Shown here in pieces: positions 1 to 9,021 of a DNA stretch of 64,000 bases (positions within the stretch are counted from its first letter, which is position 1; each line of letters begins with the position of its first letter). The DNA comes from an uncultured Pseudomonadales bacterium (lineage in GTDB: Bacteria; Pseudomonadota; Gammaproteobacteria; Pseudomonadales; Azotimanducaceae): assembly GCA_937775265.1 (NCBI GenBank), contig CALKBV010000006.1, positions 339,639 to 403,638 on the forward strand, given 5' to 3'. Under the pieces are notes generated by a model. It was not told the origin of the DNA. It saw only the letters and a program-made list of their open reading frames with translations, and made no database searches. A program made the position numbers and the translations under genes.

Positions 1-114
1 GAAATCTACAAAGATGATACCCGCCAGAAACGAGACACTGAACCAGATGACCAGCAATACCAGCATCAACCGCAGGTTTGCCTGCCAATAGGCGTGATTA
101 TTTTTCTCAGACAT
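1..114 (-). CDS. Sodium/solute symporter small subunit, DUF4212-like (partial)
   Basis: Only the first 38 codons are inside the window; the gene runs off the left edge. The visible protein starts MSEKNNHAYWQANLRL and enters a hydrophobic first membrane segment (about residues 16-36). This polar head with a His-Ala-Tyr-Trp motif before a transmembrane helix is what I know from the DUF4212 small subunits that accompany SSS-family sodium:solute symporters such as acetate or amino-acid carriers. The large subunit would be expected downstream, outside the window. The identification rests on the N-terminus alone. Confidence 0.7.
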   Translation of the reverse strand, partial: MSEKNNHAYWQANLRLMLVLLVIWFSVSFLAGIIFVDF

Positions 115-202
115 TGTTTTTCTCAGACCTTTTGTTTCAACTAAGATTGTTTTTAGCTAACACCGTTTGAAAGCCATAGCGACTCCCCCTGGCATTATCA
201 GG

Positions 203-1636
203 TTATGTACGGGTTTCCTGGCTGTCGACCGATGAAATAGACCGAGGAGCCTCTCGTTCTGGCATTTCAACCAGGTTCCTGGGTAACGATTTACTGACCT
301 TCGCGCCCAGCGCTTTCATATCTTCCGCACGTTTTACCAGATTACCCCGTCCACTGGCGAGCTTGTTGTATGCGTCCTGGTAGGCACCCTGGGTGGATTC
401 AAGCCTGCTGCCGATCAGTTCCACGTCAGCTACAAAGCTGACGAACTTGTCGTACAGTTTGCCAGCCCTGTCTGCGATTTCTTCTGCGTTCTTATTCTGT
501 TGCTCGACACGCCACATATTCTGGATCGTACGGAGCGTAGCCAGCAATGTCGATGGGGTAACGATGGCGATATGTCTGGAAAGAGCATCGGAATAAAGCG
601 CGGTATCTTCCTGGGTTGCCAACGAGAAGGCAGACTCAATTGGCACAAACAACAAGACATAATCCAGCGTCCGAATTCCTTCAAGGTTTTGGTAGTCCTT
701 AGCCGCCAGCTCTTTGATATGCGACCTGATTGATTGTGTGTGTGCTTTCAGCGCCGCTATCCTCTCAATGTCATCTTCCGCTGAGCAGTAACGTTCATAC
801 GCGGTGAGCGAGACCTTGGAGTCCACGACTACGTCTTTCCCTTCAGGAAGACGCACAATGGCGTCAGGCTGGTATCTCTTACCGTCATCCTGTTTGAGCG
901 ACACCTGGATTTCATACTCCCGGCCTTTTACTAAACCGGAATTTTCCAGCACTTTCTCAAGCACCATTTCACCCCAAATCCCCTGGGTCTTGTTCTCGCC
1001 TTTAAGGGCATTGGTTAAATTAAGAGCATCCTGGGCAATCCTGCTATTAAGTTCCTGCAGGTTCTTCACTTCCTTGACGAGCGAGAAACGCTCTTTGGCT
1101 TCATCGCTGTAAGTCTGTTCAACTCGCTTTTCGAAGGATTTTATCCTTTCATGCAATGGGTCCAGCACGCCGCTGAGCTGTTCCTTACTCTGGGCTTTGA
1201 ATTCCTTCTGCTTCGATTCAAAAATCTCGTTGGCCAGGTTTTTAAACCCATCGTGAAGGGATTCTTTCGCCTCCTTAAGGAGGGTAAGTTTTTCTTCTGC
1301 CTGTTGCTGTTGCTCGCTCAGGGTGGTTTCGAGCCGTGAGATTTGGTCGCGGGTTGAGATGAGGTTAGTTCGTTCCTGCTCGAGTGTTCCATTGAGATTC
1401 GAAACCAGCAGTTCAAGTTGGCCAATCCTGGCCTCCCTGCCCTCAAGTCGCTCGCGCAAGGAAGCGTTTAGAACCTGCTGTTCGGTCAATTCTCTTAGGC
1501 CCTCGGCAAGCTGGCTGCCTATGGCGTCTGCTTTTTCTGTCGCGGATCCCTTCTCAAATCTTGATACCAGGAAGTAAGTGAAAATGGCTGAGAGGAAACA
1601 ACCTGTTAGGAAAGCCGCAGCGAGCTCTGGTGTCAT
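203..1636 (-). CDS. rmuC: DNA recombination protein RmuC
   Basis: The 477-residue protein has the RmuC layout: an N-terminal membrane helix (about residues 5-25), a long Glu/Gln-rich coiled coil (about 30-150), then the conserved RmuC nuclease-like domain (about 155-450) with blocks such as NKTQGIWGEMVLEKVLE and PDAIVRLPEGKDVVVDSKVS. RmuC limits recombination between inverted repeats and is thought to belong to a restriction-endonuclease-like fold. It is the last gene after cnoX on the same strand, separated from it by about 230 nt containing two long hairpins, so it is probably transcribed separately. The ATG start is the only one that includes the whole membrane helix. Confidence 0.93.
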   Translation of the reverse strand: MTPELAAAFLTGCFLSAIFTYFLVSRFEKGSATEKADAIGSQLAEGLRELTEQQVLNASLRERLEGREARIGQLELLVSNLNGTLEQERTNLISTRDQISRLETTLSEQQQQAEEKLTLLKEAKESLHDGFKNLANEIFESKQKEFKAQSKEQLSGVLDPLHERIKSFEKRVEQTYSDEAKERFSLVKEVKNLQELNSRIAQDALNLTNALKGENKTQGIWGEMVLEKVLENSGLVKGREYEIQVSLKQDDGKRYQPDAIVRLPEGKDVVVDSKVSLTAYERYCSAEDDIERIAALKAHTQSIRSHIKELAAKDYQNLEGIRTLDYVLLFVPIESAFSLATQEDTALYSDALSRHIAIVTPSTLLATLRTIQNMWRVEQQNKNAEEIADRAGKLYDKFVSFVADVELIGSRLESTQGAYQDAYNKLASGRGNLVKRAEDMKALGAKVSKSLPRNLVEMPEREAPRSISSVDSQETRT

Positions 1637-1790
1637 TTAACACACGCCTTATTTCAAGAACTTACCACTGGAAGTTTAGCAGATAGCTGTATGGGTTTAC
1701 AGATTTGGTGGACGTGAAGAGTGGAGAGAAGTCACTGATTGTAGGCCTGGCAAATGCGAAGGCCGTCAGAAAATCTGAGATTATCGTCCC

Positions 1791-1830
1791 GCACTAACTA
1801 TTCAGGATATTTGCCCTGAGTAGTTAGTGC
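1791..1830. repeat. Inverted repeat (hairpin) between cnoX and rmuC
   Basis: The arms GCACTAACTATTCAGG and CCTGAGTAGTTAGTGC are complementary at 15 of 16 positions around an 8-nt loop. No T-run follows on either side, so it is not a standard intrinsic terminator, although it could act as an RNA end or stabilising structure. A second independent hairpin starts 9 nt to the right. Confidence 0.75.
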
Positions 1831-1838
1831 TACAACGG

Positions 1839-1875
1839 ACTTGCATTAAGTTGGCGACGCCCACTTAATGCAAGT
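1839..1875. repeat. 13-bp perfect inverted repeat overlapping the cnoX stop
   Basis: ACTTGCATTAAGT at 1839-1851 is the exact reverse complement of ACTTAATGCAAGT at 1863-1875. The 11-nt spacer contains a further GGC/GCC pairing. The right arm contains the cnoX stop codon (1865-1867). It may be a transcript 3' end for cnoX or a protein-binding palindrome. Confidence 0.75.
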
Positions 1876-2719
1876 ATGTGAACATTTTCCTTCTGTAGCT
1901 CGTGGCGAGCTCATTGCCTTTACCCAGCATATTAAACACCTTAATCATGGTGAGCCTTGCTTTCTCTTCACCCCAGGTTTTATCTACCTGCAGAATCGCA
2001 AGAAGCGCCTCCAGCCCGGTTTCAACCTGGTCATTCACAATCAGCTTAATCGCATAATCAAATCTGGCCTGGAGATCAGCCGGGTCAACTTCTGCTTTTG
2101 CCCGCTGCTCATCGAGTGTTCCCAGGTCACCGGCCAGCTCGATAAACTCGAGACGGCTTTTAGGTTTGTCGATACCCTCGGCATCAGCCGGAATACCCTC
2201 CAGTACCTTGCGCGCGTCATCAACCTGGCCTTCCATAATAAGAAGGTCACAGAGCTCCACATGTAAACCGAAATTTGCGGGCTCTTCGGCAATAACCTGC
2301 TGCAACATCTGGATCGCTTGTCCACGATCACCCTGTTCAAGCAGAAGATCAATCTGATCGCGAACGCGATCCATAGGGCTCATGGTTAACTGATCCAACG
2401 CCTCACGGAGCTGTTGCTCCTCTGTGGGACCTTCGAAGTCGCCTGCCATCTGGCCCTGGAAGATAATCTTGATACTCGGTAGCGCCCGAACCTGCAACTG
2501 TTGAACAAGCTGCTGGTTTTGCTGAATATCAACCCGTGCCAGTAAAAACTTACCCTGGTACTCGACGACCAGTTTTTGAAGCAGGGCAGTTGTAGGTGCG
2601 CACTGCTCTGCACCTTCCGCATAGAACTCCAGCAGTACTGGAACCTGCTGGGACTTTTCCCCGACCTCAGATTGAAAATTCTGGGCGTTGATTTCTACGG
2701 TATACGAGTCGATGCTCAC
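1865..2719 (-). CDS. cnoX: Thioredoxin-fold chaperedoxin CnoX/YbbN
   Basis: The protein has 284 residues. Residues 1-110 form a thioredoxin-like domain, with LLEFYAEGAEQCAPT at the position of the active site. Cys40 is followed by Ala-Pro-Thr, so the second Cys of a CxxC is absent, as is usual for this family, which is a redox-protected holdase rather than a reductase. The C-terminal half (about 120-284) is helical with TPR-like repeats, including LLEQGDRGQAIQMLQQVIAEEPANFGLHVEL. CnoX protects unfolding proteins from hypochlorite damage and hands them to GroEL or DnaK. It stands alone on the minus strand; upstream is a 75-nt promoter-sized gap. Confidence 0.9.
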   Translation of the reverse strand: MSIDSYTVEINAQNFQSEVGEKSQQVPVLLEFYAEGAEQCAPTTALLQKLVVEYQGKFLLARVDIQQNQQLVQQLQVRALPSIKIIFQGQMAGDFEGPTEEQQLREALDQLTMSPMDRVRDQIDLLLEQGDRGQAIQMLQQVIAEEPANFGLHVELCDLLIMEGQVDDARKVLEGIPADAEGIDKPKSRLEFIELAGDLGTLDEQRAKAEVDPADLQARFDYAIKLIVNDQVETGLEALLAILQVDKTWGEEKARLTMIKVFNMLGKGNELATSYRRKMFTYLH

Positions 2720-2794
2720 CGATGCTTCTCCGAAAAACGGCTAGCCTAACAGAAGACGGGATTCAGGTTAAGAAAGGTCAATATTTTTAAGACT

Positions 2795-2941
2795 TTACGC
2801 CGCGCTTTGAACACCTTCACGGCGCAGCGCACTTTGCATGATTCTGGTTGATCGCCAGGGATTCTCCTTGCCACGATACAGCACGCGATTGCCCTTGCTC
2901 ATCAGCCAGATGTCCAGTGACCTGATATGTCTTACTCTCAT
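2795..2941 (-). CDS. Small basic protein of unknown function (48 aa)
   Basis: A 48-codon frame starts at the ATG at 2941, preceded by a strong Shine-Dalgarno sequence (TTGAGGAGATTGTA before ATG). The frame is open further upstream, but the ribosome-binding site selects this start. The peptide begins MRVRHIRSLDIWLMSKG and is rich in Arg/Lys with no membrane segment or Cys pair. I do not recognise the family. A 20-bp perfect palindrome lies about 107 nt upstream and could be its operator. The ribosome-binding site is the main reason to call it; codon evidence is thin at this size. Confidence 0.45.
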   Translation of the reverse strand: MRVRHIRSLDIWLMSKGNRVLYRGKENPWRSTRIMQSALRREGVQSAA

Positions 2942-3047
2942 TACAATCTCCTCAATTGACCTGCCCGGTGTGCCTGATTGCCAGCCTCTAGTTGCTAGCC
3001 TCTGATCGTTCATTGCTAGCGGTATGCACATTCGGATTTACTGTTGA

Positions 3048-3067
3048 TTCATACAGTACTGTATGAA
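3048..3067. promoter_or_regulatory. 20-bp perfect palindrome, candidate operator
   Basis: TTCATACAGTACTGTATGAA is fully self-complementary. It lies between the end of the MBL hydrolase gene and the small basic ORF, upstream of the latter, which fits an operator for a dimeric repressor. It is not a LexA box, because the CTGT/ACAG half-sites are in the wrong order and spacing. Confidence 0.5.
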
Positions 3068-3095
3068 TAACACAGCATTCAAGCCTTTTTCAAGA

Positions 3096-3863
3096 TTAGT
3101 CCAAAGAGATCCAGCCAAAGCCTTCTTCCTGGCTGGCGACCACCAGCGAGCCAGACCACCCTGATAACAAGGGCTGTACGGCATCCTGCGCCAGATTGGG
3201 GAGGTTATTTTTCCCCGAGATGTGAGAAATGACCAGGTGACGCAGCCGCTCGAGATTGAGGCTATCCAACAGTTCTGCAGCCTGTACATTATTCAGGTGG
3301 CCATAGTCACCGCCCACCCTTTGCTTCAACTGATAAGGGTAAGGCCCATCCTGGAGCATCACCACGTCGTGGTTGCATTCGAGCAACAACGCATCACATT
3401 CACGATACGTTTCTCTGACGTGCGGCGTGATATGGCCGAGGTCCGTCAGCACTCCAACTGTTATCTCATTCGCGGTAACAAGATACTGACACGGTTCTTT
3501 GGCATCATGAGGTACTGCAACCGGAGTGATAGTGAGTGAACCGACTTCAAATGGACTGTGACAATTGATCTTGTTCAAAACCGGCAACTCACCCATTTTT
3601 TTGTGCTGGTAAGTACCTGGTGTCAGGTAAACCGGTGTGCCAAATTTTCTGGCAAAACCGGCAACACCGTGGATATGGTCTGCATGCTCATGGGTCACCA
3701 GAATGGCATCGACGTCTTGGGGCATCAAACCCAAGCGAGAGAGTCTTCGGACAGTTTCCTTAATGGTGAAGCCAAGATCGATGACCACGCAGGTACTGCC
3801 GTTATCTATCAGGGTCGCGTTACCCTTGCTGCCACTTCCCAGGGAAGCGAATCTCACTGGCAT
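3096..3863 (-). CDS. MBL-fold metallo-hydrolase, YycJ-like
   Basis: This 255-residue metallo-beta-lactamase-fold hydrolase carries the metal motif THEHADH (His58, His60, Asp62, His63). The opening MPVRFASLGSGSKGNATLI is typical of the YycJ/WalJ-type group of cytosolic MBL hydrolases. Later conserved blocks include VAVPHDAKEPCQYLV and LVISHISGKNN, which supply further metal ligands. Members are putative exonuclease or phosphodiesterase-type enzymes; the substrate here is not deducible. It follows bamC on the same strand with 19 nt between them, so it is probably the third gene of a dapA-bamC-MBL operon. Confidence 0.85.
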   Translation of the reverse strand: MPVRFASLGSGSKGNATLIDNGSTCVVIDLGFTIKETVRRLSRLGLMPQDVDAILVTHEHADHIHGVAGFARKFGTPVYLTPGTYQHKKMGELPVLNKINCHSPFEVGSLTITPVAVPHDAKEPCQYLVTANEITVGVLTDLGHITPHVRETYRECDALLLECNHDVVMLQDGPYPYQLKQRVGGDYGHLNNVQAAELLDSLNLERLRHLVISHISGKNNLPNLAQDAVQPLLSGWSGSLVVASQEEGFGWISLD

Positions 3864-3882
3864 GCGCTCTGGTCCTGAATCA

Positions 3883-4995
3883 CTAGGTGGAGTATTCCTT
3901 GATCAGCTTTAGTAACCGCTCTTTCAGGATCAGACTGTCGGTCTCCGACGCCGCAAGTTCGCTGGCAACGCCAACAGTAACTCTGATTTCTTCACCTTCT
4001 GACTCCAGCTGAACCGTGAACCTGTGTCCTGGATCAGCATCTTCTTTACTATCGCCGCCACCAAAAATCTTTGAAAAGAATCCCGGATCAGGATCATGGC
4101 GAGAGCTGTAGTAGACGTAATAGATAGCAGAAGTACGGTCCAGGTCCTCTACATCAATTCGGGCATCTTCAAGCGCAGCCCCAACCGTTGCCCAGGCCCG
4201 ATCGAAGTCGAGTTTGTATTTCAGGACCATACCCTCAGGCTCGGCCACCAGGAACGCCTTGCTTTCCTGCAGGCCGGCGGCCAGTAACGACACACTCGGA
4301 CCCTGCGCAACCCGGTCACCCAGGTAGTAAGCCAGTGTAGTCAGCATCTTTCCTTCAAGTTCAGGATTATCCGATTGGCCATCCCAATCGGTCCGGTCAT
4401 CGGGATCAAATCCACCCAGAGGACGCTCTGCCTGCTCGATATAAAGTTCTGTGCTGGAGGCCCTGACCCCTGGCTCAACTCGCACAAAAAACTTGTACTG
4501 CTGGGCCATGGATTGCTCACCCCAAGCTGAGCCAGTGGTCAGGCTCTCGTAAATCTCATCAGGGTTGCCACTGGTACCAATGATCCACGCTGTTTCCAGG
4601 GTGCCGTTTCTTGGATCCAGCTGCTCCACTGGCAGATGGTTTTCTTCCCAGAAAAGGACTACCTGGGGCCATATCGTCGCGGTGGGCAGGTCGAGGAATA
4701 CCCACCTGGACTCACCCAGCTTTCGGATCACAATCTGCTCTACACCAAAGGACGTGCTCAGTGCATCAGGAAGCCTCAGCTCAATCTCTTTGTCAGCCAG
4801 CCCCCTGTAGTCGACCACCTGGGGAATAGGCATCTGGTCATTAAAAGGAGGCTTGTCCAGGCTTACAGGTATTTCCGTTGGGGCACTGGATCCCGTCTCA
4901 AGCGTCAGTTGTTCATCGCTCTTGCCAAACCAGCCAAGCCAACCGCAACCACCGAGTAGCAACACCCCACATACCAACAATCCACGAACGATCAA
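3883..4995 (-). CDS. bamC: Outer-membrane assembly lipoprotein BamC
   Basis: The protein has 370 residues with a lipoprotein signal peptide ending in LLLGGC, so Cys17 is the lipidation site. It is the NlpB/BamC subunit of the BAM complex that inserts beta-barrel proteins into the outer membrane. An unstructured N-terminal segment is followed by two helix-grip domains, seen in blocks such as LDFDRAWATVGAALEDARIDVEDLDRTSAIYYVYY. The start is a TTG that overlaps the dapA stop (TTGA), which implies translational coupling. The dapA-bamC order is conserved in Gammaproteobacteria. Confidence 0.92.
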   Translation of the reverse strand: MIVRGLLVCGVLLLGGCGWLGWFGKSDEQLTLETGSSAPTEIPVSLDKPPFNDQMPIPQVVDYRGLADKEIELRLPDALSTSFGVEQIVIRKLGESRWVFLDLPTATIWPQVVLFWEENHLPVEQLDPRNGTLETAWIIGTSGNPDEIYESLTTGSAWGEQSMAQQYKFFVRVEPGVRASSTELYIEQAERPLGGFDPDDRTDWDGQSDNPELEGKMLTTLAYYLGDRVAQGPSVSLLAAGLQESKAFLVAEPEGMVLKYKLDFDRAWATVGAALEDARIDVEDLDRTSAIYYVYYSSRHDPDPGFFSKIFGGGDSKEDADPGHRFTVQLESEGEEIRVTVGVASELAASETDSLILKERLLKLIKEYST

Positions 4996-5864
4996 TTAAT
5001 TACCCCCGCATGGTGCATCGCTGCACGTAGCTCAACATGATATTTTTCCGAAAAAGGCGTCATCGGTAACCTGATGCCTGCCTCTATTCTACCCATTTGG
5101 GACAGCGCCCATTTAACGGGAATAGGATTCGACTCAAGAAACAATTTCTCGTGCAATCCCTGCAATTCTTCGTCAATTGCCTTCGAGGTTTCTGCATCAC
5201 CATTTACCGCGGCGACAGCCATCGCAGACAATTTAGCCGGCGCGATATTGGCCGTCACGCTGATCGTACCTCTGGCGCCTTCCAGCATCAGGTCACAGGA
5301 CGTCGCATCGTCTCCCGAGTAAATCGGAATGTCGCACAGCTCACGAATTTGTTGCCCACGTTTAAGGTCACCAGTTGCCTCTTTAATGCCAATAACCTGA
5401 GGAACTTCAGCCAGGCGGGCAACCGTTTCCGGCAACATATCGCAGGCAGTTCGGCCAGGAACATTGTAAAGAAACTGCGGCAGCTCAACTGCCTGGGCAA
5501 TGGCTTCGTAGTGACGAAACAAGCCTTCCTGAGTAGGTTTGTTGTAATAGGGTGTCACCAGAAGGCAGGCATCAGCACCTAGCGCCTTCGCTGAAGACGT
5601 TAACTCGATCGCTTCCGCTGTGGAATTACCGCCAGTGCCTGCAATGATGGGAACCCGCCCGGCAACCGTATCAACGGCGAACTTAACAATTTGGCAATGT
5701 TCATCGACTGTAACGGTCGAAGACTCACCGGTCGTGCCCACAGGCACGATTGCCGCCGTCCCCTGTTCAATATGCCACTCGAGCAGGTCACCAAGTTTCG
5801 CCCAGTCGATCTCACCATCTGCGTGCATGGGGGTGACCAGGGCGACGATACTTCCGGTGATCAT
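4992..5864 (-). CDS. dapA: 4-hydroxy-tetrahydrodipicolinate synthase
   Basis: At 290 residues it matches the usual DapA length. It condenses pyruvate with aspartate semialdehyde in lysine and diaminopimelate synthesis. The Schiff-base lysine lies in IGIKEATGD, the catalytic tyrosine in FLYNVPGRT, and the GTTGES loop binds the pyruvate carboxylate. It is the first gene of the dapA-bamC unit and its stop overlaps the bamC start. A gap of 79 nt separates it from tusA, which is on the same strand. Confidence 0.97.
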   Translation of the reverse strand: MITGSIVALVTPMHADGEIDWAKLGDLLEWHIEQGTAAIVPVGTTGESSTVTVDEHCQIVKFAVDTVAGRVPIIAGTGGNSTAEAIELTSSAKALGADACLLVTPYYNKPTQEGLFRHYEAIAQAVELPQFLYNVPGRTACDMLPETVARLAEVPQVIGIKEATGDLKRGQQIRELCDIPIYSGDDATSCDLMLEGARGTISVTANIAPAKLSAMAVAAVNGDAETSKAIDEELQGLHEKLFLESNPIPVKWALSQMGRIEAGIRLPMTPFSEKYHVELRAAMHHAGVIN

Positions 5865-5943
5865 GGTAGTGGCCTTTAGGAAAAGTGGCTCATATTACTG
5901 GCGTGCGAATAGCTTCACAAGCTCGGCGATTTCGGCAATTAAC

Positions 5944-6171
5944 TCAGGCTTTCTTCAGCCAGTGAGTATATTGGCCGTCAGATTCTTCCTGTCGCAACAA
6001 CTCGTTGCCACTTTGTTTGGCAAACACCTCAAAGTCTCGGACAGATCCGGGGTCTGTACAGACAACCTCGAGCACCAGACCGCTATCAAGACCGTTTAGC
6101 GCTTGTTTTGCTTTCAGCAACGGCAACGGACAGGTCAATCCACAGGCGTCCAGCTTTTGATCAATATGCAT
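5944..6171 (-). CDS. tusA: TusA-family sulfur-transfer protein
   Basis: This 75-residue sulfur carrier has the signature CGLTCPLPLLKAKQAL; Cys14 of the Cys-Pro-x-Pro motif would carry the persulfide. TusA relays sulfur to tRNA thiolation, molybdenum-cofactor and other pathways. The length matches the family. It is divergent from bepA; the 115 nt between them must hold both promoters. Several TusA-like paralogues exist in bacteria, so assignment to TusA itself is probable rather than certain. Confidence 0.88.
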   Translation of the reverse strand: MHIDQKLDACGLTCPLPLLKAKQALNGLDSGLVLEVVCTDPGSVRDFEVFAKQSGNELLRQEESDGQYTHWLKKA

Positions 6172-6286
6172 GGAAGGGATTATAACGGAATCTGACCGAC
6201 CCTTGACCCTCTATAGGCGAAGATCTGAACGTAAAGTGAGATAATCTGTCCAAATAAGCTGGCACACCCTAACCTGAACCTGAAAA

Positions 6287-7717
6287 ATGATTCGTATTTC
6301 TCTAATCCTGAGTAGCATCCTCTGGTGCCTGACCTTGTCAGCCAACCAGGACCTGCCGACGTTCGGGGACAGCACGTCAGGCATTATTTCGCTCGAGCAG
6401 GAGCGCAGGCTCGGACAACAGTTTTTGCGCTCGATCAGGGCCCAGGCACCTACACTGGATGACCCCGTCCTCCAGGACTTTTTAGAGCATCTCATCTATC
6501 GCCTTGCCTCACACAGCCAACTTGAAGATCGCCGACTCGACATTGTGATTATTCGGAATGGGTCGCTGAACGCTTTCGCGGCGCCGGGCGGGATAGTAGG
6601 TGTTCACCACGGCCTGTTTCGCTACGCGCAAACGGAACATGAAATGTCGGCGATCCTCTCCCACGAACTGGCTCACCTGAGTCAGCGCCACTTCGCCAGA
6701 AGAGTGGCCGAGGGTAAAAAAAGCGCAGCCATTAACATTGCCGGTTTGCTGGCCGGGGTCATTCTTGCAGCAACTGCTGGTGGGGATGCTGCGCTTGCGG
6801 CATTCACCGGAAGCCAAGGGCTGGCACAAAACCAGTCCCTCAAGTATTCCCGCGAACGAGAAGCAGAAGCTGACAGAATCGGTATTTATACTCTGGATGA
6901 AGCCAGCATGGACCCACGAGCTATGGCTTATATGTTCGAGCGATTGCAGCGCGCCAGCCGTTACAGCACAGGTAACAATATCCCGGAGTTCCTGCGAAGC
7001 CACCCTGTAACCAATGACCGGGTAGCGGATTCGTATAACCAAACCCAGAATTACCCCAAAAAGCAATTCCCTGCCAACCTGGAGTATCAATTGATGCGCG
7101 TCCGCGCTCGTGTGGTCACCAGCGGGAACCAGCCACAGGAGATAAAGCATTTCGAAGCCGCATTTAAGGAAAGCAGTAATGCCATCCAAAAAACTGCAAA
7201 CCAGTATGGCCTGGTCATCTCGCTTACCAATTCATTAGCCTTCGACAAAGCCCGCACACATATCCGGGAGCTTCGTGAACAACACCCATTGAATATCCCC
7301 TTTCGAATAGCAGAGGCTGCGATCTACACCAGTGCCCAGCAACCGGAAATTGCGCTCGACCTTTTGGAGGAAGCTTTGGAAGTGTCACCCAACAACTACC
7401 CTTTATCCGCCACTTACGCGCAGACACTTCTTGCCGCACGCAAACCACACGCAGCGCTGGAGGTGTTGACCAGACTAAGCGTTAAACGACCTAACGATGA
7501 ATATGTCTGGTACCTGCTGGCGGAAGCCTATGGGCTTGCCAACAATATTCCTGGGGTGCACGAAGCTCGAGCAGAATTTTTCGTGCTCAACGCCAATTAC
7601 GACCAGGCGATCAAACAGCTCGGTTACGCACTACCCCTGGTACGGCATAACTTTCAGCAAACCGCGCGCATTAAACAAAGACTGGAGGATATCTGGATGA
7701 TGAAGGATGGAGGCTGA
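6287..7717 (+). CDS. bepA: Periplasmic M48 metalloprotease/chaperone BepA
   Basis: The protein has 476 residues with a Sec signal peptide (about 1-20), an M48 peptidase domain (about 35-270) and TPR repeats (about 300-470). The zinc motif is HELAH at residues 126-130 and the third ligand lies in YSREREAEADRIG. BepA (YfgC) promotes LptD maturation and degrades stalled outer-membrane proteins at the BAM complex, so it functionally pairs with bamC nearby. It is the only plus-strand gene before 9 kb. Confidence 0.93.
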   Translation: MIRISLILSSILWCLTLSANQDLPTFGDSTSGIISLEQERRLGQQFLRSIRAQAPTLDDPVLQDFLEHLIYRLASHSQLEDRRLDIVIIRNGSLNAFAAPGGIVGVHHGLFRYAQTEHEMSAILSHELAHLSQRHFARRVAEGKKSAAINIAGLLAGVILAATAGGDAALAAFTGSQGLAQNQSLKYSREREAEADRIGIYTLDEASMDPRAMAYMFERLQRASRYSTGNNIPEFLRSHPVTNDRVADSYNQTQNYPKKQFPANLEYQLMRVRARVVTSGNQPQEIKHFEAAFKESSNAIQKTANQYGLVISLTNSLAFDKARTHIRELREQHPLNIPFRIAEAAIYTSAQQPEIALDLLEEALEVSPNNYPLSATYAQTLLAARKPHAALEVLTRLSVKRPNDEYVWYLLAEAYGLANNIPGVHEARAEFFVLNANYDQAIKQLGYALPLVRHNFQQTARIKQRLEDIWMMKDGG

Positions 7718-7886
7718 ATCCCTTAGATATCAATAGTACTTCGCCTTCATTTCAGGCTTCAGTTCTTCGAAAGCCGACACCACAAACCCAGCAGACTTTT
7801 CAATCCCGGACTGGCACCCGGCCGGGCATGCTCTGAAGCCAGGGTCTGATAGCAGGGTCGCGTGCCAGATCAGGCGCGGACCCTTT

Positions 7887-8921
7887 TCAGCTTCTTATGC
7901 GGATTTCCCCACTAGCCTGGAAGGCGACCATCCGCTGAAGTGGCACCAGTGCTTTCTGCCTGAGCTCTTCATCAATCAAAACTTCATTACTCGCTTCAAC
8001 CAGCGATGACTCAAGGTTTTCCAGTACGTTCATTCCCATCCAGGGACAATGCGCGCAGCTCCTGCACGTTGCACCACTGCCTGCCGTTGGGGCTTCAATA
8101 AATATCTTGTCGGGTGCGAGCGACCGCATCTTGTAAAAAATACCCTTATCCGTAGCGACAATAAACTTCTCATTCGGCAGTTCCTGCGAAGCGCGAATGA
8201 TTTGCGTGGTCGAACCCACCACATCAGCAAGATCGATCACTGAGGGTGGCGACTCCGGGTGCACAAGTACCGCAGCCTCAGGATAGACATGCATCAAGTC
8301 CTGAAGACCTTTCGCCTTGAACTCTTCATGCACAATGCAACTGCCGTTCCATAGCACCATATCGGCGCCGGTCTCCTTGTTGATATACGAGCCAAGATAC
8401 TTGTCCGGCGCCCAGATGATCGGTTTACCCTCGTCCATCAGGTGCTCGACAACCTCCAGTGCGATACCGGAAGTCACCACCCAATCTGCGCGCGCTTTCA
8501 CGGCAGCCGATGTATTCGCATAAACGACAACGGTATGGTCCGGGTGTTCATCGCAGAAAGCAGAAAACTCATCAATGGGACAACCCAGGTCAAGTGAGCA
8601 AGTTGCCTCAAGGGTCGGCATCAAGACTCTTTTTTTCGGAGAAAGAATCTTGGCAGTCTCGCCCATGAACTTAACACCGGCTACTACCAGAGTATCGGCG
8701 TTACACTCCGCACCAAATCGCGCCATTTCAAGCGAGTCAGAGACACAGCCCCCGGTTTCTTCCGCCAGTTCCTGGATCGCATCGTCAGTATAGTAATGAG
8801 CCACGATCGCGGCGTTTTCGCGTTTAAGCAGAGCTTTAATTCGATCCTTATAGGCACGAACTTCACCGTCACTCAGCAGATGGCTTTGATGAAGTGGTAC
8901 GTCGAATGCAATGTTGGACAT
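7887..8921 (-). CDS. nadA: Quinolinate synthase A
   Basis: This 344-residue NadA condenses iminoaspartate with dihydroxyacetone phosphate to quinolinate in NAD synthesis. Cysteines for the 4Fe-4S cluster are visible in three expected places: [20 protein letters not shown] and [16 protein letters not shown]. The [18 protein letters not shown] block near the N-terminus is also characteristic. It is divergent from the gshB-like gene with about 100 nt between starts. It converges on bepA across 169 nt in which I see no strong terminator. Confidence 0.97.
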   Translation of the reverse strand: MSNIAFDVPLHQSHLLSDGEVRAYKDRIKALLKRENAAIVAHYYTDDAIQELAEETGGCVSDSLEMARFGAECNADTLVVAGVKFMGETAKILSPKKRVLMPTLEATCSLDLGCPIDEFSAFCDEHPDHTVVVYANTSAAVKARADWVVTSGIALEVVEHLMDEGKPIIWAPDKYLGSYINKETGADMVLWNGSCIVHEEFKAKGLQDLMHVYPEAAVLVHPESPPSVIDLADVVGSTTQIIRASQELPNEKFIVATDKGIFYKMRSLAPDKIFIEAPTAGSGATCRSCAHCPWMGMNVLENLESSLVEASNEVLIDEELRQKALVPLQRMVAFQASGEIRIRS

Positions 8922-9021
8922 CAGTCTTATCGTTAACCGGGATAAATGGAGTAGCTATTATAGCGCAGCCAAAGCCGTTAAAGTCACCACTGCTTTATTC
9001 AAAATGCATAGCTTTCATTCC

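Noticed and set aside
3057..3075. Possible LexA (SOS) box
   Set aside because: CTGT and ACAG are separated by 9 rather than 8 nt; the palindrome there has the half-sites in the wrong order.
6509..7189. 226-codon open frame antisense to bepA
   Set aside because: It lies wholly inside bepA on the opposite strand, has no ribosome-binding site or domain, and bepA is clearly coding.
7719..7886. Protein-like stretch (ending FEELKPEMKAKYY) between nadA and bepA on the minus strand
   Set aside because: No plausible start codon; the frame opens inside the nadA end. Too weak to call a gene or remnant.
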